Positions 44,858-52,357 of a stretch of 64,000 nt of DNA are shown one piece after another; the first letter of the stretch is position 1; each line of letters begins with the position of its first letter. The translations under genes and the position numbers were made by a program. The notes beneath the pieces are model-generated. The model was not told the DNA's origin. It made no database searches and saw only the letters and a list, made by a program, of their open reading frames with translations. Source of the DNA: Allobranchiibius sp. CTAmp26. Its GTDB lineage: Bacteria > Actinomycetota > Actinomycetes > Actinomycetales > Dermatophilaceae. The DNA is taken from contig NZ_JAGEKR010000015.1 in assembly GCF_017565405.1 (NCBI RefSeq), forward strand, positions 1 to 64,000. The letters run 5' to 3'.

Positions 44858-46489
44858 ATGAGTTCGAACGCCGCGGTGCTGACGCCGCCCGACCCGCGCA
44901 CGACGCTGTCGCGCGTGGTGGGCCGACTCAATGCAGCGCACGCGGATCTCGTGACGCTGGTCGCGCAGGTGATCGAGGACGAGTCCTGGGCGCTCAGCGG
45001 GATCCGTTCCCCGGAACACTGGTTGACCTGTTACGCGGGGCTGTCGCACGGCGACGCCGCACGGATCACCGACGTCGCGCGGCGCGCCCGGTCGCTGCCG
45101 TCCCTGGCCCGCGGCCTGGAGGAGGGCGAGCTGTCGATCGGGCAGGCAGCAGTGATCGCCAAGTACACCCCCGACGGCTTCGATGACGGCGTGGTCGAGC
45201 TCGCGCGGCACGCGACGGTGACACAACTGCGCCGGGCACTCGGCCGGTACGAGTTCGCATCCACCGCGACGCCTGCGCAGGCAACGCCGCACGACCCGTT
45301 CGACCCCGCGGTGCTGCGCCCGCAGTTGTCGATGCAGACCCGCGACGGCCGCTTCCATCTCACCTACGAGGCGCCGGCCGACGTCGGCGCCCTCGTGCAG
45401 CGCGCGATCGTCGAGGCCAAGGACGCGCTCTTCCTCGCCGGTCAGCCGCAGGTCACGCTGGCGGACGCGTTGACCGAGGTCGCGACCCGCTCCCTCGACG
45501 CAGGCGGCGCGCTCTCGAGCGGTCGAGCCGGAAAGTTCCGGATCTACCTGCACCTGGACACCTCCGGTCGTGGATGGGTCACCAAGGGCGGCTCCCTGCC
45601 GCGGCACCTGCTGCGCAAGTGGTCCTGTGACGGACTCGTCCAGCCGGTCTGGGAGACGGAAGGGTCGCCGGTCAACGTCGGCCGCACCCAGCGGATCGTG
45701 CCGCGGCGCACTCGCCGTCTGGTGGAGGACCGCGACGGCGGATGCCGTCACCCCGGATGCTTCGCGACCCACCACGTCGAGTGCCACCACGTGACGCACT
45801 GGGCCGAGGGCGGCGACACCGATCTCAACGGCCTGATCAGCCTGTGCCCGTACCACCACGACCGGCACCACTGCGGAGACTTCGCGATCGAGCCGGTGCA
45901 CGGTCACCCTGGCCAGTTCCGGTTCCTGGACCGCAACGGCGTCACTCTCGGGCCCGTTCCCGGGATCCCGCCTGATCCCGCCATCGAAGCAGACGTCACC
46001 CCGTACCGCGGAGCATCCGGCGAGGCGCTGCATCCCGACTGGGTGCGGTTCGCGCCGAACCCGTCAGCAGCCGAGGTGCTGGACTTCCGTCGGCTGTGGG
46101 TGCTCGCGGGCGGCACCGGCGAGCCGCCCGATCTCGAGATGCGCGAGTATCCGGACACCAGGCCGATCGAGCCCCGACATCCACATCTCGCGCTGGCTAG
46201 AGTCGACGGTATGAGCGATGAAACCCCCCAGCAACCGATCCCCGACGAGCTGAAGATCGACGTCGACCAGGACAAGCTGGCGAAGTGGGACGAGGTGAGC
46301 GAGGAGTACGCCGGCGAGGGCGACGAGGAGAAGCACCGCCCGGTCTTCACCGACGACTCCGCGAAGGACGGCCGGGAAACCAGCGGCGCCTCCCAGGACC
46401 AGGCAGGCGACGCCAGCGGCATCGGCATCAAGGACGACCAGGAGCGCCCCGACGAGGACGAACCGGATCAGGCCGCCGCCGACGCGTGA
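44858..46489 (+). CDS. DUF222-HNH endonuclease-domain protein fused in frame to an acidic tail
   Basis: Residues 1-260 form a DUF222 domain (RTTLSRVVGRLNAAHADLV, LSIGQAAVIAKYT). An HNH nuclease motif follows around residues 285-340 (RDGGCRHPGCFATHHVECHHVTHW, LISLCPYHHDRHHCGD). These proteins are very common in actinobacterial chromosomes, often in many copies, and their role is unknown; they are not homing endonucleases within introns. The last 92 residues, starting at a Met encoded at 46211, are a very acidic segment unlike the rest. They look like a separate small gene read through because no stop codon intervenes. The ATG at 44858 is chosen over the TTG at 44846. Confidence 0.82.
   Translation: MSSNAAVLTPPDPRTTLSRVVGRLNAAHADLVTLVAQVIEDESWALSGIRSPEHWLTCYAGLSHGDAARITDVARRARSLPSLARGLEEGELSIGQAAVIAKYTPDGFDDGVVELARHATVTQLRRALGRYEFASTATPAQATPHDPFDPAVLRPQLSMQTRDGRFHLTYEAPADVGALVQRAIVEAKDALFLAGQPQVTLADALTEVATRSLDAGGALSSGRAGKFRIYLHLDTSGRGWVTKGGSLPRHLLRKWSCDGLVQPVWETEGSPVNVGRTQRIVPRRTRRLVEDRDGGCRHPGCFATHHVECHHVTHWAEGGDTDLNGLISLCPYHHDRHHCGDFAIEPVHGHPGQFRFLDRNGVTLGPVPGIPPDPAIEADVTPYRGASGEALHPDWVRFAPNPSAAEVLDFRRLWVLAGGTGEPPDLEMREYPDTRPIEPRHPHLALARVDGMSDETPQQPIPDELKIDVDQDKLAKWDEVSEEYAGEGDEEKHRPVFTDDSAKDGRETSGASQDQAGDASGIGIKDDQERPDEDEPDQAAADA
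46174..46203 (+). promoter_or_regulatory. Candidate internal promoter for a leaderless gene
   Basis: CCGACA (46174-46179), 18 bp and TAGAGT (46198-46203) precede an ATG at 46211 by 7 nt. This lies inside the HNH reading frame and would drive the acidic C-terminal part as a separate leaderless transcript. Confidence 0.4.
46211..46489 (+). CDS. Acidic small protein, separate gene or tail of the HNH protein
   Basis: The 92-residue segment from ATG 46211 (MSDETPQQPIPDELKID) is rich in Asp and Glu, with DKLAKWDEVSEEYAGEGDEE and a disordered end. Similar short acidic proteins occur as stand-alone genes in related actinobacteria as I remember them. A TAGAGT -10 element 7 nt before the ATG supports independent, leaderless expression. 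In this genome the frame is continuous with the upstream DUF222-HNH gene, so a fused product is also made unless translation ends early. No function is known. Confidence 0.5.
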   Translation: MSDETPQQPIPDELKIDVDQDKLAKWDEVSEEYAGEGDEEKHRPVFTDDSAKDGRETSGASQDQAGDASGIGIKDDQERPDEDEPDQAAADA

Positions 46490-46530
46490 CGGATTCCCCG
46501 TAGGTACAGACCGGCAACGCAGGAGGCGGC

Positions 46531-46959
46531 ATGTCCGACTGGAACGCAACGATCATCGAGGAGTTCCGCAGCAACGGTGGCACGGTGGCCACCAACGGAT
46601 TCGGACGGTCGTTGGTGCTCGTTCACAATGTGGGCGCCAAGTCGGGCGTCGAACGCATCAATCCGGTGGCGGCCATTCCGCAGGACGACGGGTCCTGGCT
46701 CATCGCGGCGTCTGCTGCGGGGGCGGACAAGAACCCGGCCTGGTACCACAACCTGCTGGCACGACCGGATGTCACGATCGAGAAGCCCGACGAGGGCGGC
46801 GGGATCAGCACCGTTGCGGTGACCGCGGTCGACACCGGCGACGGGCGCGACGCGGCCTGGGCGCAGTTCACCGCGATGTCGGACGGCTTCAAAGGCTACG
46901 AAGCGAAGACGAGCCGCGTCATCCCCGTTCTCCGGTTGGTGCCCCGGCCCGCCGCCTGA
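46531..46959 (+). CDS. Deazaflavin (F420)-dependent nitroreductase-family oxidoreductase
   Basis: The 142-residue protein is a small split-barrel flavin/deazaflavin enzyme of the Ddn/DUF385 group. NATIIEEFRSNGGTVATNGFG opens it, the phosphate-contact region LVLVHNVGAKSGVERINPV follows, and AWYHNLLARPDVTIE is the family signature. Such enzymes use reduced coenzyme F420 as hydride donor to reduce quinones, enones or nitro compounds. Presence of fbiA and fbiB in the window shows that the cell makes F420. The ATG at 46531 follows AGGAGG. It ends 1 bp before a phosphoesterase gene on the other strand. Confidence 0.88.
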   Translation: MSDWNATIIEEFRSNGGTVATNGFGRSLVLVHNVGAKSGVERINPVAAIPQDDGSWLIAASAAGADKNPAWYHNLLARPDVTIEKPDEGGGISTVAVTAVDTGDGRDAAWAQFTAMSDGFKGYEAKTSRVIPVLRLVPRPAA

Positions 46960-47715
46960 CTATCGCCAGCCCGGTTGCCGGGATCGGTACACGCCGGTGC
47001 GCAGCTCGGTCGCCCAGAACGACAGACCGGGCATCCCGACCGCTTCGGCCACTCGGACCTCGGCCTCCACGTCGTACGGCACCCGCACGAACTGCAGGCC
47101 GAACGGGCTCGGCCCGTCGCCGCCGATGTCACCCTCGAGGACGGCGTACGACGGAATGGGCTCGTCCAGCGCGTTGCCGACGCTGCCGACGTTGAAGAGG
47201 GTCCGTCCGTCATGGACGCTCAGGTAGGCGTCGTGGATGTCGCCGTACCCCACGACCGAGGGTGCCGGCCCGAAACCGGTGAGGGGGGTGTTGGCGAACA
47301 TCCCGTCAAACTCCAGCGGCGACAGGTCGGCGTGCACCTTCGTGTGGACGTCACCAGCGCTGGCATGCAGCAGGCGCACCCGGCGGCCGCCGACCAGCAG
47401 GTCGTGCGACAACGGCAGGGCGCGCAACCAGGGCCACTGATCGGGGCGCAGCTCCTCGCGCCACCACCACAGCGTGGGATCGCGGTACTGCGGCCTCTCG
47501 GCGGGCAGGAAGTCCTCCCAGTTTCCCCGCAGGTTGACCTCGCAGACCTCACGGCACAGATCGGCCACCTGCTGTCCCCGCGGGCCCTTCCCGACGAAGT
47601 CCCCCAGGTTGACGATGCGGGTGATCCCCCGGGCGGTGATGTCGTCCAGCACCGCGCGCAGCGCCGTCAGATTGCCGTGCACGTCGGAGATCAGGGCGAT
47701 GCGCTCGCCCGTCAC
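46960..47715 (-). CDS. Calcineurin-like metallophosphoesterase (YfcE/MJ0936 type)
   Basis: The 251-residue enzyme has the metal-binding motifs of the family: IALISDVHGNLTAL at the N-terminus, IVNLGDFVGKGP, the motif LRGNWEDFLP (a Trp where GNHD is usual), LLHASAGDVH and YGDIHDAYL. Relatives hydrolyse phosphodiesters or phosphomonoesters, and the substrate is not deducible. The start is the GTG at 47715, overlapping the stop of the cation efflux gene (GTGA), so the two are coupled. The change of the canonical GNHD to GNWE may alter metal use. That is seen directly in the sequence, but its effect is inference. Confidence 0.83.
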   Translation of the reverse strand: MTGERIALISDVHGNLTALRAVLDDITARGITRIVNLGDFVGKGPRGQQVADLCREVCEVNLRGNWEDFLPAERPQYRDPTLWWWREELRPDQWPWLRALPLSHDLLVGGRRVRLLHASAGDVHTKVHADLSPLEFDGMFANTPLTGFGPAPSVVGYGDIHDAYLSVHDGRTLFNVGSVGNALDEPIPSYAVLEGDIGGDGPSPFGLQFVRVPYDVEAEVRVAEAVGMPGLSFWATELRTGVYRSRQPGWR

Positions 47716-48662
47716 GGTGCGGGCGAGACGTCGAGATCCGGCTCGAGGTACATCACGAGCCGCAGGTCGGGCGCGCTCGCGCGGGCCCGCTCCTCGGCCG
47801 CGTCGATGGCGTGCGCGACCTGGGCGCCGGTGTCGGCGGCGCCGACCGCTATCTTCGCCGCGACCAGCAACTCCTCCGGACCGAGGTGCAGCGTCTTGGC
47901 GTGGATGACCCGGTCCACCCCGGGTGCGCCCTCGATCGCCGCGACGATCGAGCGGGCGACGGCGGGGCTCGCCGACTCCCCCACGAGGAGGGACTTGGTC
48001 TCGATCGCCAGGACGACGGCGACCGCGACGAGCAGCAGACCGATGAGTCCGGTGCCCGCGGCATCCCAGTACGAACTACGCGTCAGCACCGACAGGACCA
48101 CGCCGAACAGCGCGAAGACCAGGCCGATCAACGCCGCGAAGTCCTCGAGCAGGATCACCGGCAGCTCGGGCGCCTTGGCCTTCCGGATGAACTCCAGCCA
48201 GGAGGACTCGCCGCGGTGCGGGTTGCTCTCGCGGACCGCCGTACGGAAGGACATCCCCTCCAGCACGATCGCTGCGAGCAGGACGACCAGCGGCACCCAC
48301 CACCAGTTCTGATCGAGACCCGGCCGCTCCCCCTTGCCGGCGTGCGCTTCGTGCGCCTTGTGGTACGCCTCGTACAAGGCGAAAAGGCCGCCTAGGCTGA
48401 AGAGCACGATCGAGACCACGAAGCCGAAAACGTAGCGCTCGCGGCCGTATCCGAACGGGTGCTCCGGGGTGGCTGCCTTCTTCGCACGCTTCCCGCCGAC
48501 CAGCAGCAACAGCTGGTTGCCGGAGTCGGCGAGGGAGTGGATCCCCTCGGCGAGCATCGAGCTCATCCCCGTCAGCGCGAACGCGATCAACTTGGTGACC
48601 GCGATGCCGAGGTTGGCACCGAGCGCCGCGACGATCGCCTTGTTCCCACCGTCGGTCGACAT
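47712..48662 (-). CDS. Cation diffusion facilitator family metal exporter
   Basis: The 316-residue protein has six predicted membrane helices, and the metal-site helix motif SMLAEGIHSLADSGNQLLLLVG is characteristic of CDF proteins exporting Zn, Fe or Mn in exchange for protons. HPFGYGRERYVFGFVV follows the second helix. The C-terminal cytoplasmic domain (about residues 215-316) includes GAPGVDRVIHAKTLHLGPEELLVAAKIAV, quoted here as the family dimerisation part. Its ATG at 48662 begins just 20 bp beyond the mycothione reductase stop codon, on the same strand. It is coupled to the phosphoesterase by overlap. The transported metal cannot be inferred. Confidence 0.9.
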   Translation of the reverse strand: MSTDGGNKAIVAALGANLGIAVTKLIAFALTGMSSMLAEGIHSLADSGNQLLLLVGGKRAKKAATPEHPFGYGRERYVFGFVVSIVLFSLGGLFALYEAYHKAHEAHAGKGERPGLDQNWWWVPLVVLLAAIVLEGMSFRTAVRESNPHRGESSWLEFIRKAKAPELPVILLEDFAALIGLVFALFGVVLSVLTRSSYWDAAGTGLIGLLLVAVAVVLAIETKSLLVGESASPAVARSIVAAIEGAPGVDRVIHAKTLHLGPEELLVAAKIAVGAADTGAQVAHAIDAAEERARASAPDLRLVMYLEPDLDVSPAP

Positions 48663-48682
48663 GGGCGCAGTCTAGGTGGGGC

Positions 48683-50056
48683 TCAGTCGTCGAACTCCAG
48701 CCCCAACAGCGCGTTCTCGACCACTTCCGCCAGCGCCGGGTGGATCCAGTACTGCCCGCGCGCCATCTCGGGTGCGGTCAGTCCGAACGACATCGCCTGG
48801 ATCGAGGTCTGGATCAGCGAACTGGCATCGGGGCCGAGGAAGTGCGCGCCGATGAGGAGCTTGGTCTTCTTGTCGGCGATGAGCTTCACGATGCTGGTGG
48901 TGTCCTCCATGGCCCACCCGAACGCGACGTCCCCGTACTTCTGCACCTTGACCGTGATGTCACGCCCTGTCGCGCGGGCCTGCTCCTCGGTCAGCCCGAC
49001 GGAGGAGATCTGCGGCCGGGTGAAGACCGCTTGCGGGACGAAGCGATGGTCGAAGGACTGCAGGTCGTCCGGGTGCGCGAGGTTGTGCGCGACGATCCGC
49101 GCCTCGTGGTTGGCCACGTGCTTGAGCTGGTACGGCGAACTCGCGTCCCCCAGGCTCCAGATGCCCTCGGCCGACGTGCGGCCGTGCGGATCGACGACGA
49201 TCCGGCCGTCCGGATAGGTGTCGACGCCCGCGACGTTCAGATGCAGCGACGGGGAGTTCGGTGCCCGCCCGGTCGCGACCAGCAGCACCTCACCCTCGAT
49301 CCGCGAACCGTTCCCGAGGGTCAGCGCGACCCCACCGTCCACCGACTCGGCGCTCACCAGCGGCGAACCCAGGTGTACGTCCCATTGCCGGCGGGCCTGC
49401 TCGGTGAAGGCCTCCGAGATGTCGGCGTCCTCCTTGGTGAGCAGCTGTTTGCCGCGGGCGACGACCTTCACGGTGACGCCGAGGGCGGAGAAGACATGGG
49501 CGAACTCGGCGGCGATGAACCCGCCACCGAGGATCACCATCGAGGACGGCAGCCGCTCCATCCGCATCACCGTGTCGCTGGTGTGGAAGGGAACGCCGGA
49601 GGACGTGATCTCCCCGGGGACCACGGCGTGTGTGCCGCTGGCGAGCACGATCTGGTCGGCCGAGACCTCCTCCTCACGACCGTCGACGGACACCGTCAGG
49701 GTCTTGGGGCCGGTGAAGCGCCCCTCACCGAGGTAGGCCGTGGTGTTCGTGCCGTTGACGCGGTAGTCCTTGCCGCCCTGCGCGATCGGGTCGATCCGAC
49801 CGAAGATGCGATCCCGGATGTCGGGCCAGCGCACTCCGTCCAGATGCGCGTCGACGCCGTACGTGCCCGCGTCGCGGACGGTGTCGGCCACCTCAGCGGC
49901 GTAGACGTACATCTTGGTCGGGATGCACCCGACGTTGAGGCAGGTGCCGCCGAACAGGCCCTTCTCGATGATCGCGACGGATTTGCCGTCGAAATCGGGG
50001 GTGACGAGAGAGTTGCCCGAACCGCTACCGACGATGGCCAGGTCGAAGTGAGTCAC
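48683..50056 (-). CDS. mtr: Mycothione reductase
   Basis: This flavoprotein keeps mycothiol reduced with NADPH and is a marker of actinobacteria. The start is a GTG at 50056 (VTHFDLAIVGSGSGNSL), giving 457 residues, the known length. Motifs are the FAD-binding GSGSGNS, the redox disulfide GGTCLNVGCIPTKMYVYAAE, the NADPH fold VILGGGFIAAEFAHVFSALG, and the C-terminal HPALAEVVENALL with the catalytic His/Glu. It matches M. tuberculosis Mtr along its length. Codons further upstream to 50197 are rejected because the family begins at the Rossmann motif. It is near the F420 and OsmC genes, which together describe the redox repertoire. Confidence 0.95.
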   Translation of the reverse strand: MTHFDLAIVGSGSGNSLVTPDFDGKSVAIIEKGLFGGTCLNVGCIPTKMYVYAAEVADTVRDAGTYGVDAHLDGVRWPDIRDRIFGRIDPIAQGGKDYRVNGTNTTAYLGEGRFTGPKTLTVSVDGREEEVSADQIVLASGTHAVVPGEITSSGVPFHTSDTVMRMERLPSSMVILGGGFIAAEFAHVFSALGVTVKVVARGKQLLTKEDADISEAFTEQARRQWDVHLGSPLVSAESVDGGVALTLGNGSRIEGEVLLVATGRAPNSPSLHLNVAGVDTYPDGRIVVDPHGRTSAEGIWSLGDASSPYQLKHVANHEARIVAHNLAHPDDLQSFDHRFVPQAVFTRPQISSVGLTEEQARATGRDITVKVQKYGDVAFGWAMEDTTSIVKLIADKKTKLLIGAHFLGPDASSLIQTSIQAMSFGLTAPEMARGQYWIHPALAEVVENALLGLEFDD

Positions 50057-50099
50057 GGTGCCAGCGTAGGGCGGGGGTTCTCCCGGCAGGACCGGGAGG

Positions 50100-50927
50100 T
50101 CAGCGCCCCTGCGCGATCTGTCCGCGGACGGTGTAGAGCTCCGGGAAGAACGTCTGGTCCAGCGCCCGCCGCAGGAACGCCACCCCGCTCGATCCACCGG
50201 TGCCGGGCGCGCCGCCGATGATGCGCTCGACCGTCTTCAGATGCCGGAAGCGCCAGAGCTGGAAGTTGTCCTCCAGGTCGACCAGTTCCTCGCACGTCTC
50301 GTAGATGTCCCAGTAGCGCGCCGGGTCGGAGTAGATCTCGTGGAACACCTCGACGATCGCGCCGTGCGGCACGTACGGCGTCGCCACATCGCGGGCCAGC
50401 ACCTCCTGCGGTATCGCGAACCCGCGCCGGCCGAGCAACTGCAGGAACACGTCGTAGATGCTCGGTTCGCCCAGCATCCCGGCGAGCAGGTCGCGCGCGC
50501 CCGGCTCGGCGTCGAACACCCGCAGCATGTCGGCGTTCTTGTTGCCGAGCAGGAACTCGACCGCGCGGTACTGCACCGACTGGAAACCGGACGAGGTCGC
50601 GAGGAAGGTGCGGAACGTCGCGTACTCGCTCGGGGTGAGCGTCGCCAGCACCGACCACTGCTGCGTGAGAGTGGCCTGGATGTGCTTGACGCGGGCCAGT
50701 CGCTTCAGGGATGCCTGCAACTCGTCGGCCGCGAACAGGTCCCGCGCAGATCGCAGCTCGTGCAGGACGAGCTTGAACCAGAGCTCACTGGTCTGGTGCT
50801 GGATGATGAAGAGCAACTCGTCGTGCTGCGGCGGCACCGCGCGCGGGTGCTGGGAGGCGAGCAGCGTGTCCAGGCCGAGGTAGTCGGCGTACGACATCGC
50901 GGCGGCGCGGTGCGGGTCGGTGCTCAC
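50100..50927 (-). CDS. kynA: Tryptophan 2,3-dioxygenase
   Basis: The heme enzyme opens the indole ring of L-tryptophan to give N-formylkynurenine. The roughly 275-residue length matches bacterial TDO. Motifs are HQTSELWFKLVLHELRSA, SSGFQSVQYRAVEFLLGNKN, RHLKTVERIIGGAPGTGGSSG (heme His and substrate loop) and the end FFPELYTVRGQI. GTGs at 50936 and 50927 both fit; the latter is used. No kynurenine formamidase or kynureninase is nearby, so the remaining pathway is elsewhere or the product is excreted. The SIS-domain gene precedes it directly on the same strand. Confidence 0.95.
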   Translation of the reverse strand: MSTDPHRAAAMSYADYLGLDTLLASQHPRAVPPQHDELLFIIQHQTSELWFKLVLHELRSARDLFAADELQASLKRLARVKHIQATLTQQWSVLATLTPSEYATFRTFLATSSGFQSVQYRAVEFLLGNKNADMLRVFDAEPGARDLLAGMLGEPSIYDVFLQLLGRRGFAIPQEVLARDVATPYVPHGAIVEVFHEIYSDPARYWDIYETCEELVDLEDNFQLWRFRHLKTVERIIGGAPGTGGSSGVAFLRRALDQTFFPELYTVRGQIAQGR

Positions 50928-50936
50928 GCCACGCAC

Positions 50937-52136
50937 CTATCCCGCGGAGGGCCGGCCGCGACCGCGGCGGCGGTCGCGCAGATCCGCCACGTGCGGTGAC
51001 ACCGCGGGGTCGACGCCGAGGCCGATGGCCAGGTACGTCGAGGCGAAGTCGACCATCGCGATGTGCTCGGCCAGGCGTACGACGGGATGCCCTGCCGCTG
51101 CTACGGATTCGACCACGCGCACGTCGGCCTGTCGCGCCGTCGCCAGGAGGTCGTCGGTCAGTGCCGCGGCCTCGTCACCTTCCGGGGTCGGTGGGGCGGC
51201 GGGGGCGTCGCGCAACATCAGCAGCCCGAGACTCGGCTGCGCCGGTCCGTCGAGGAACGGGTCCGCGAAGATGTCCATCCCCGTGCGACCGGCCAGCCCC
51301 TGACCGCCACCGGCGGTGAAGGGACCGTCGAAGCACGCGACCACCTGCGACGCGGCATCCGGCAACTCGCCCCACGTGGCCGGCATCCGCGCGGTCCGGG
51401 CCAGCATGGACGCCGCCCGCTGCGCTGCGACACCGGTGAGCGGGTTGTCCCCGAGGACCACCGGCACCGTCTCGGCCAGCTGGACCGCCATCAGTTTGGC
51501 CGGGTTCACGAAGGACTCCGACGACGGTCGGCAGGTCTCGGCCTGCTCGTCCAGCCGCGCGGCGATCTGCGGGAAGACCGCATCGGGCACGTCGGCCAGG
51601 CCGAGCACGTCGGCGGCCAGCAGCACCGGAGTCAGCAACGACCACAGCGATGTCCGGCTCGAGGTGCGACCGCGTCCGACACTGACGTGCACGCCGCGGG
51701 CCCGGTGCGCGGCCTCGGCCAGCGGAGAGTCGTCGGCGCCGACGGTCAGCAGCGCGGTGCCGCGGCGTGCCGCCTCGTGAGCGATCGCGACCGGCCCGTC
51801 CGCGGTCCCCGACAGCGATACGGCGATGACCAGGTCCAGCGGGCCGACCCACCCGGGCAGCGGGAGGTTGCGCCGCACGGTGACCGGTACCGGCGAACCG
51901 GGCTCGGCGAGGAGCTCCAGCACGTCGGCCACGACCGAGGACCCGCCGAGGGCGGCCACCAGCACCGACCGGGGGCGTTCGCCGTACGCGACGCGCTCGA
52001 CGCCGGCCTCCCGACTGAGGGTGACCGCCTCGCGCACCTGCGCGCCCGCGGTCGCCAGCGAGCGCAGGCTGTCGCGCGAGTCGCGCCAGCGCAGCTCTTC
52101 CGGATCGTCGATCCAGGACTCTTCGAGGAAGGGCAC
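50937..52136 (-). CDS. SIS-domain sugar isomerase-like protein (bifunctional PGI/PMI type, Rv3256c-like)
   Basis: The 399-residue protein has two SIS domains of the phosphoglucose/phosphomannose isomerase-like family. Visible are VLVAALGGSSVVADVLELLAE, DLVIAVSLSGTADGP and FVNPAKLMAVQLAETVPVVLGD. It lies next to manB as Rv3256c does, so a role in supplying mannose or glucose phosphates for cell-wall polymers is likely. The start is the GTG at 52136. The final stretch ([11 protein letters not shown]) is a basic tail. It begins 5 bp after the Trm112-like gene ends and is probably in one transcript with it and manB. Confidence 0.82.
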   Translation of the reverse strand: MPFLEESWIDDPEELRWRDSRDSLRSLATAGAQVREAVTLSREAGVERVAYGERPRSVLVAALGGSSVVADVLELLAEPGSPVPVTVRRNLPLPGWVGPLDLVIAVSLSGTADGPVAIAHEAARRGTALLTVGADDSPLAEAAHRARGVHVSVGRGRTSSRTSLWSLLTPVLLAADVLGLADVPDAVFPQIAARLDEQAETCRPSSESFVNPAKLMAVQLAETVPVVLGDNPLTGVAAQRAASMLARTARMPATWGELPDAASQVVACFDGPFTAGGGQGLAGRTGMDIFADPFLDGPAQPSLGLLMLRDAPAAPPTPEGDEAAALTDDLLATARQADVRVVESVAAAGHPVVRLAEHIAMVDFASTYLAIGLGVDPAVSPHVADLRDRRRGRGRPSAG

Positions 52137-52141
52137 CGTGC

Positions 52142-52357
52142 TCAGCCGCGGATGAGCCGTGCTTCGTCGGCGAGCAGGACGGGGATGCCATCGGTGATGG
52201 GGTACCCACGCCGCACACCCTCGGCGTCACACGACTGCGCGCACTGCAACTCCGGCGACCCGTCCGGGGAGGTCGCGTCGACCAGCGCCCCGCGGCAGAC
52301 GGGGCATCGCAGGATCTCGCGGAGCCACGGTTCGAGACGCGGTTCGATAGTGCTCAT
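52142..52357 (-). CDS. Trm112-like zinc-ribbon protein
   Basis: The 71-residue protein has a four-cysteine zinc site: Cys18, Cys21, Cys39 and Cys43 (LRCPVCRGALVD and LQCAQSCDAEG). The family C-terminus RRGYPITDGIPVLLADEAR completes it. Bacterial Trm112-like proteins are small partners of methyltransferases or stand-alone ribbons, with role unproven. The ATG at 52357 overlaps manB's stop codon and follows AAGGAGAT by 8 nt, which rules out the long upstream frame to 52573. It sits between manB and the SIS protein as in mycobacteria. Confidence 0.88.
   Translation of the reverse strand: MSTIEPRLEPWLREILRCPVCRGALVDATSPDGSPELQCAQSCDAEGVRRGYPITDGIPVLLADEARLIRG

Noticed and set aside
44858-46210. 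Homing endonuclease or mobile element
   Set aside because: DUF222-HNH proteins are common resident actinobacterial genes. There is no intron, intein or terminal repeat around it.
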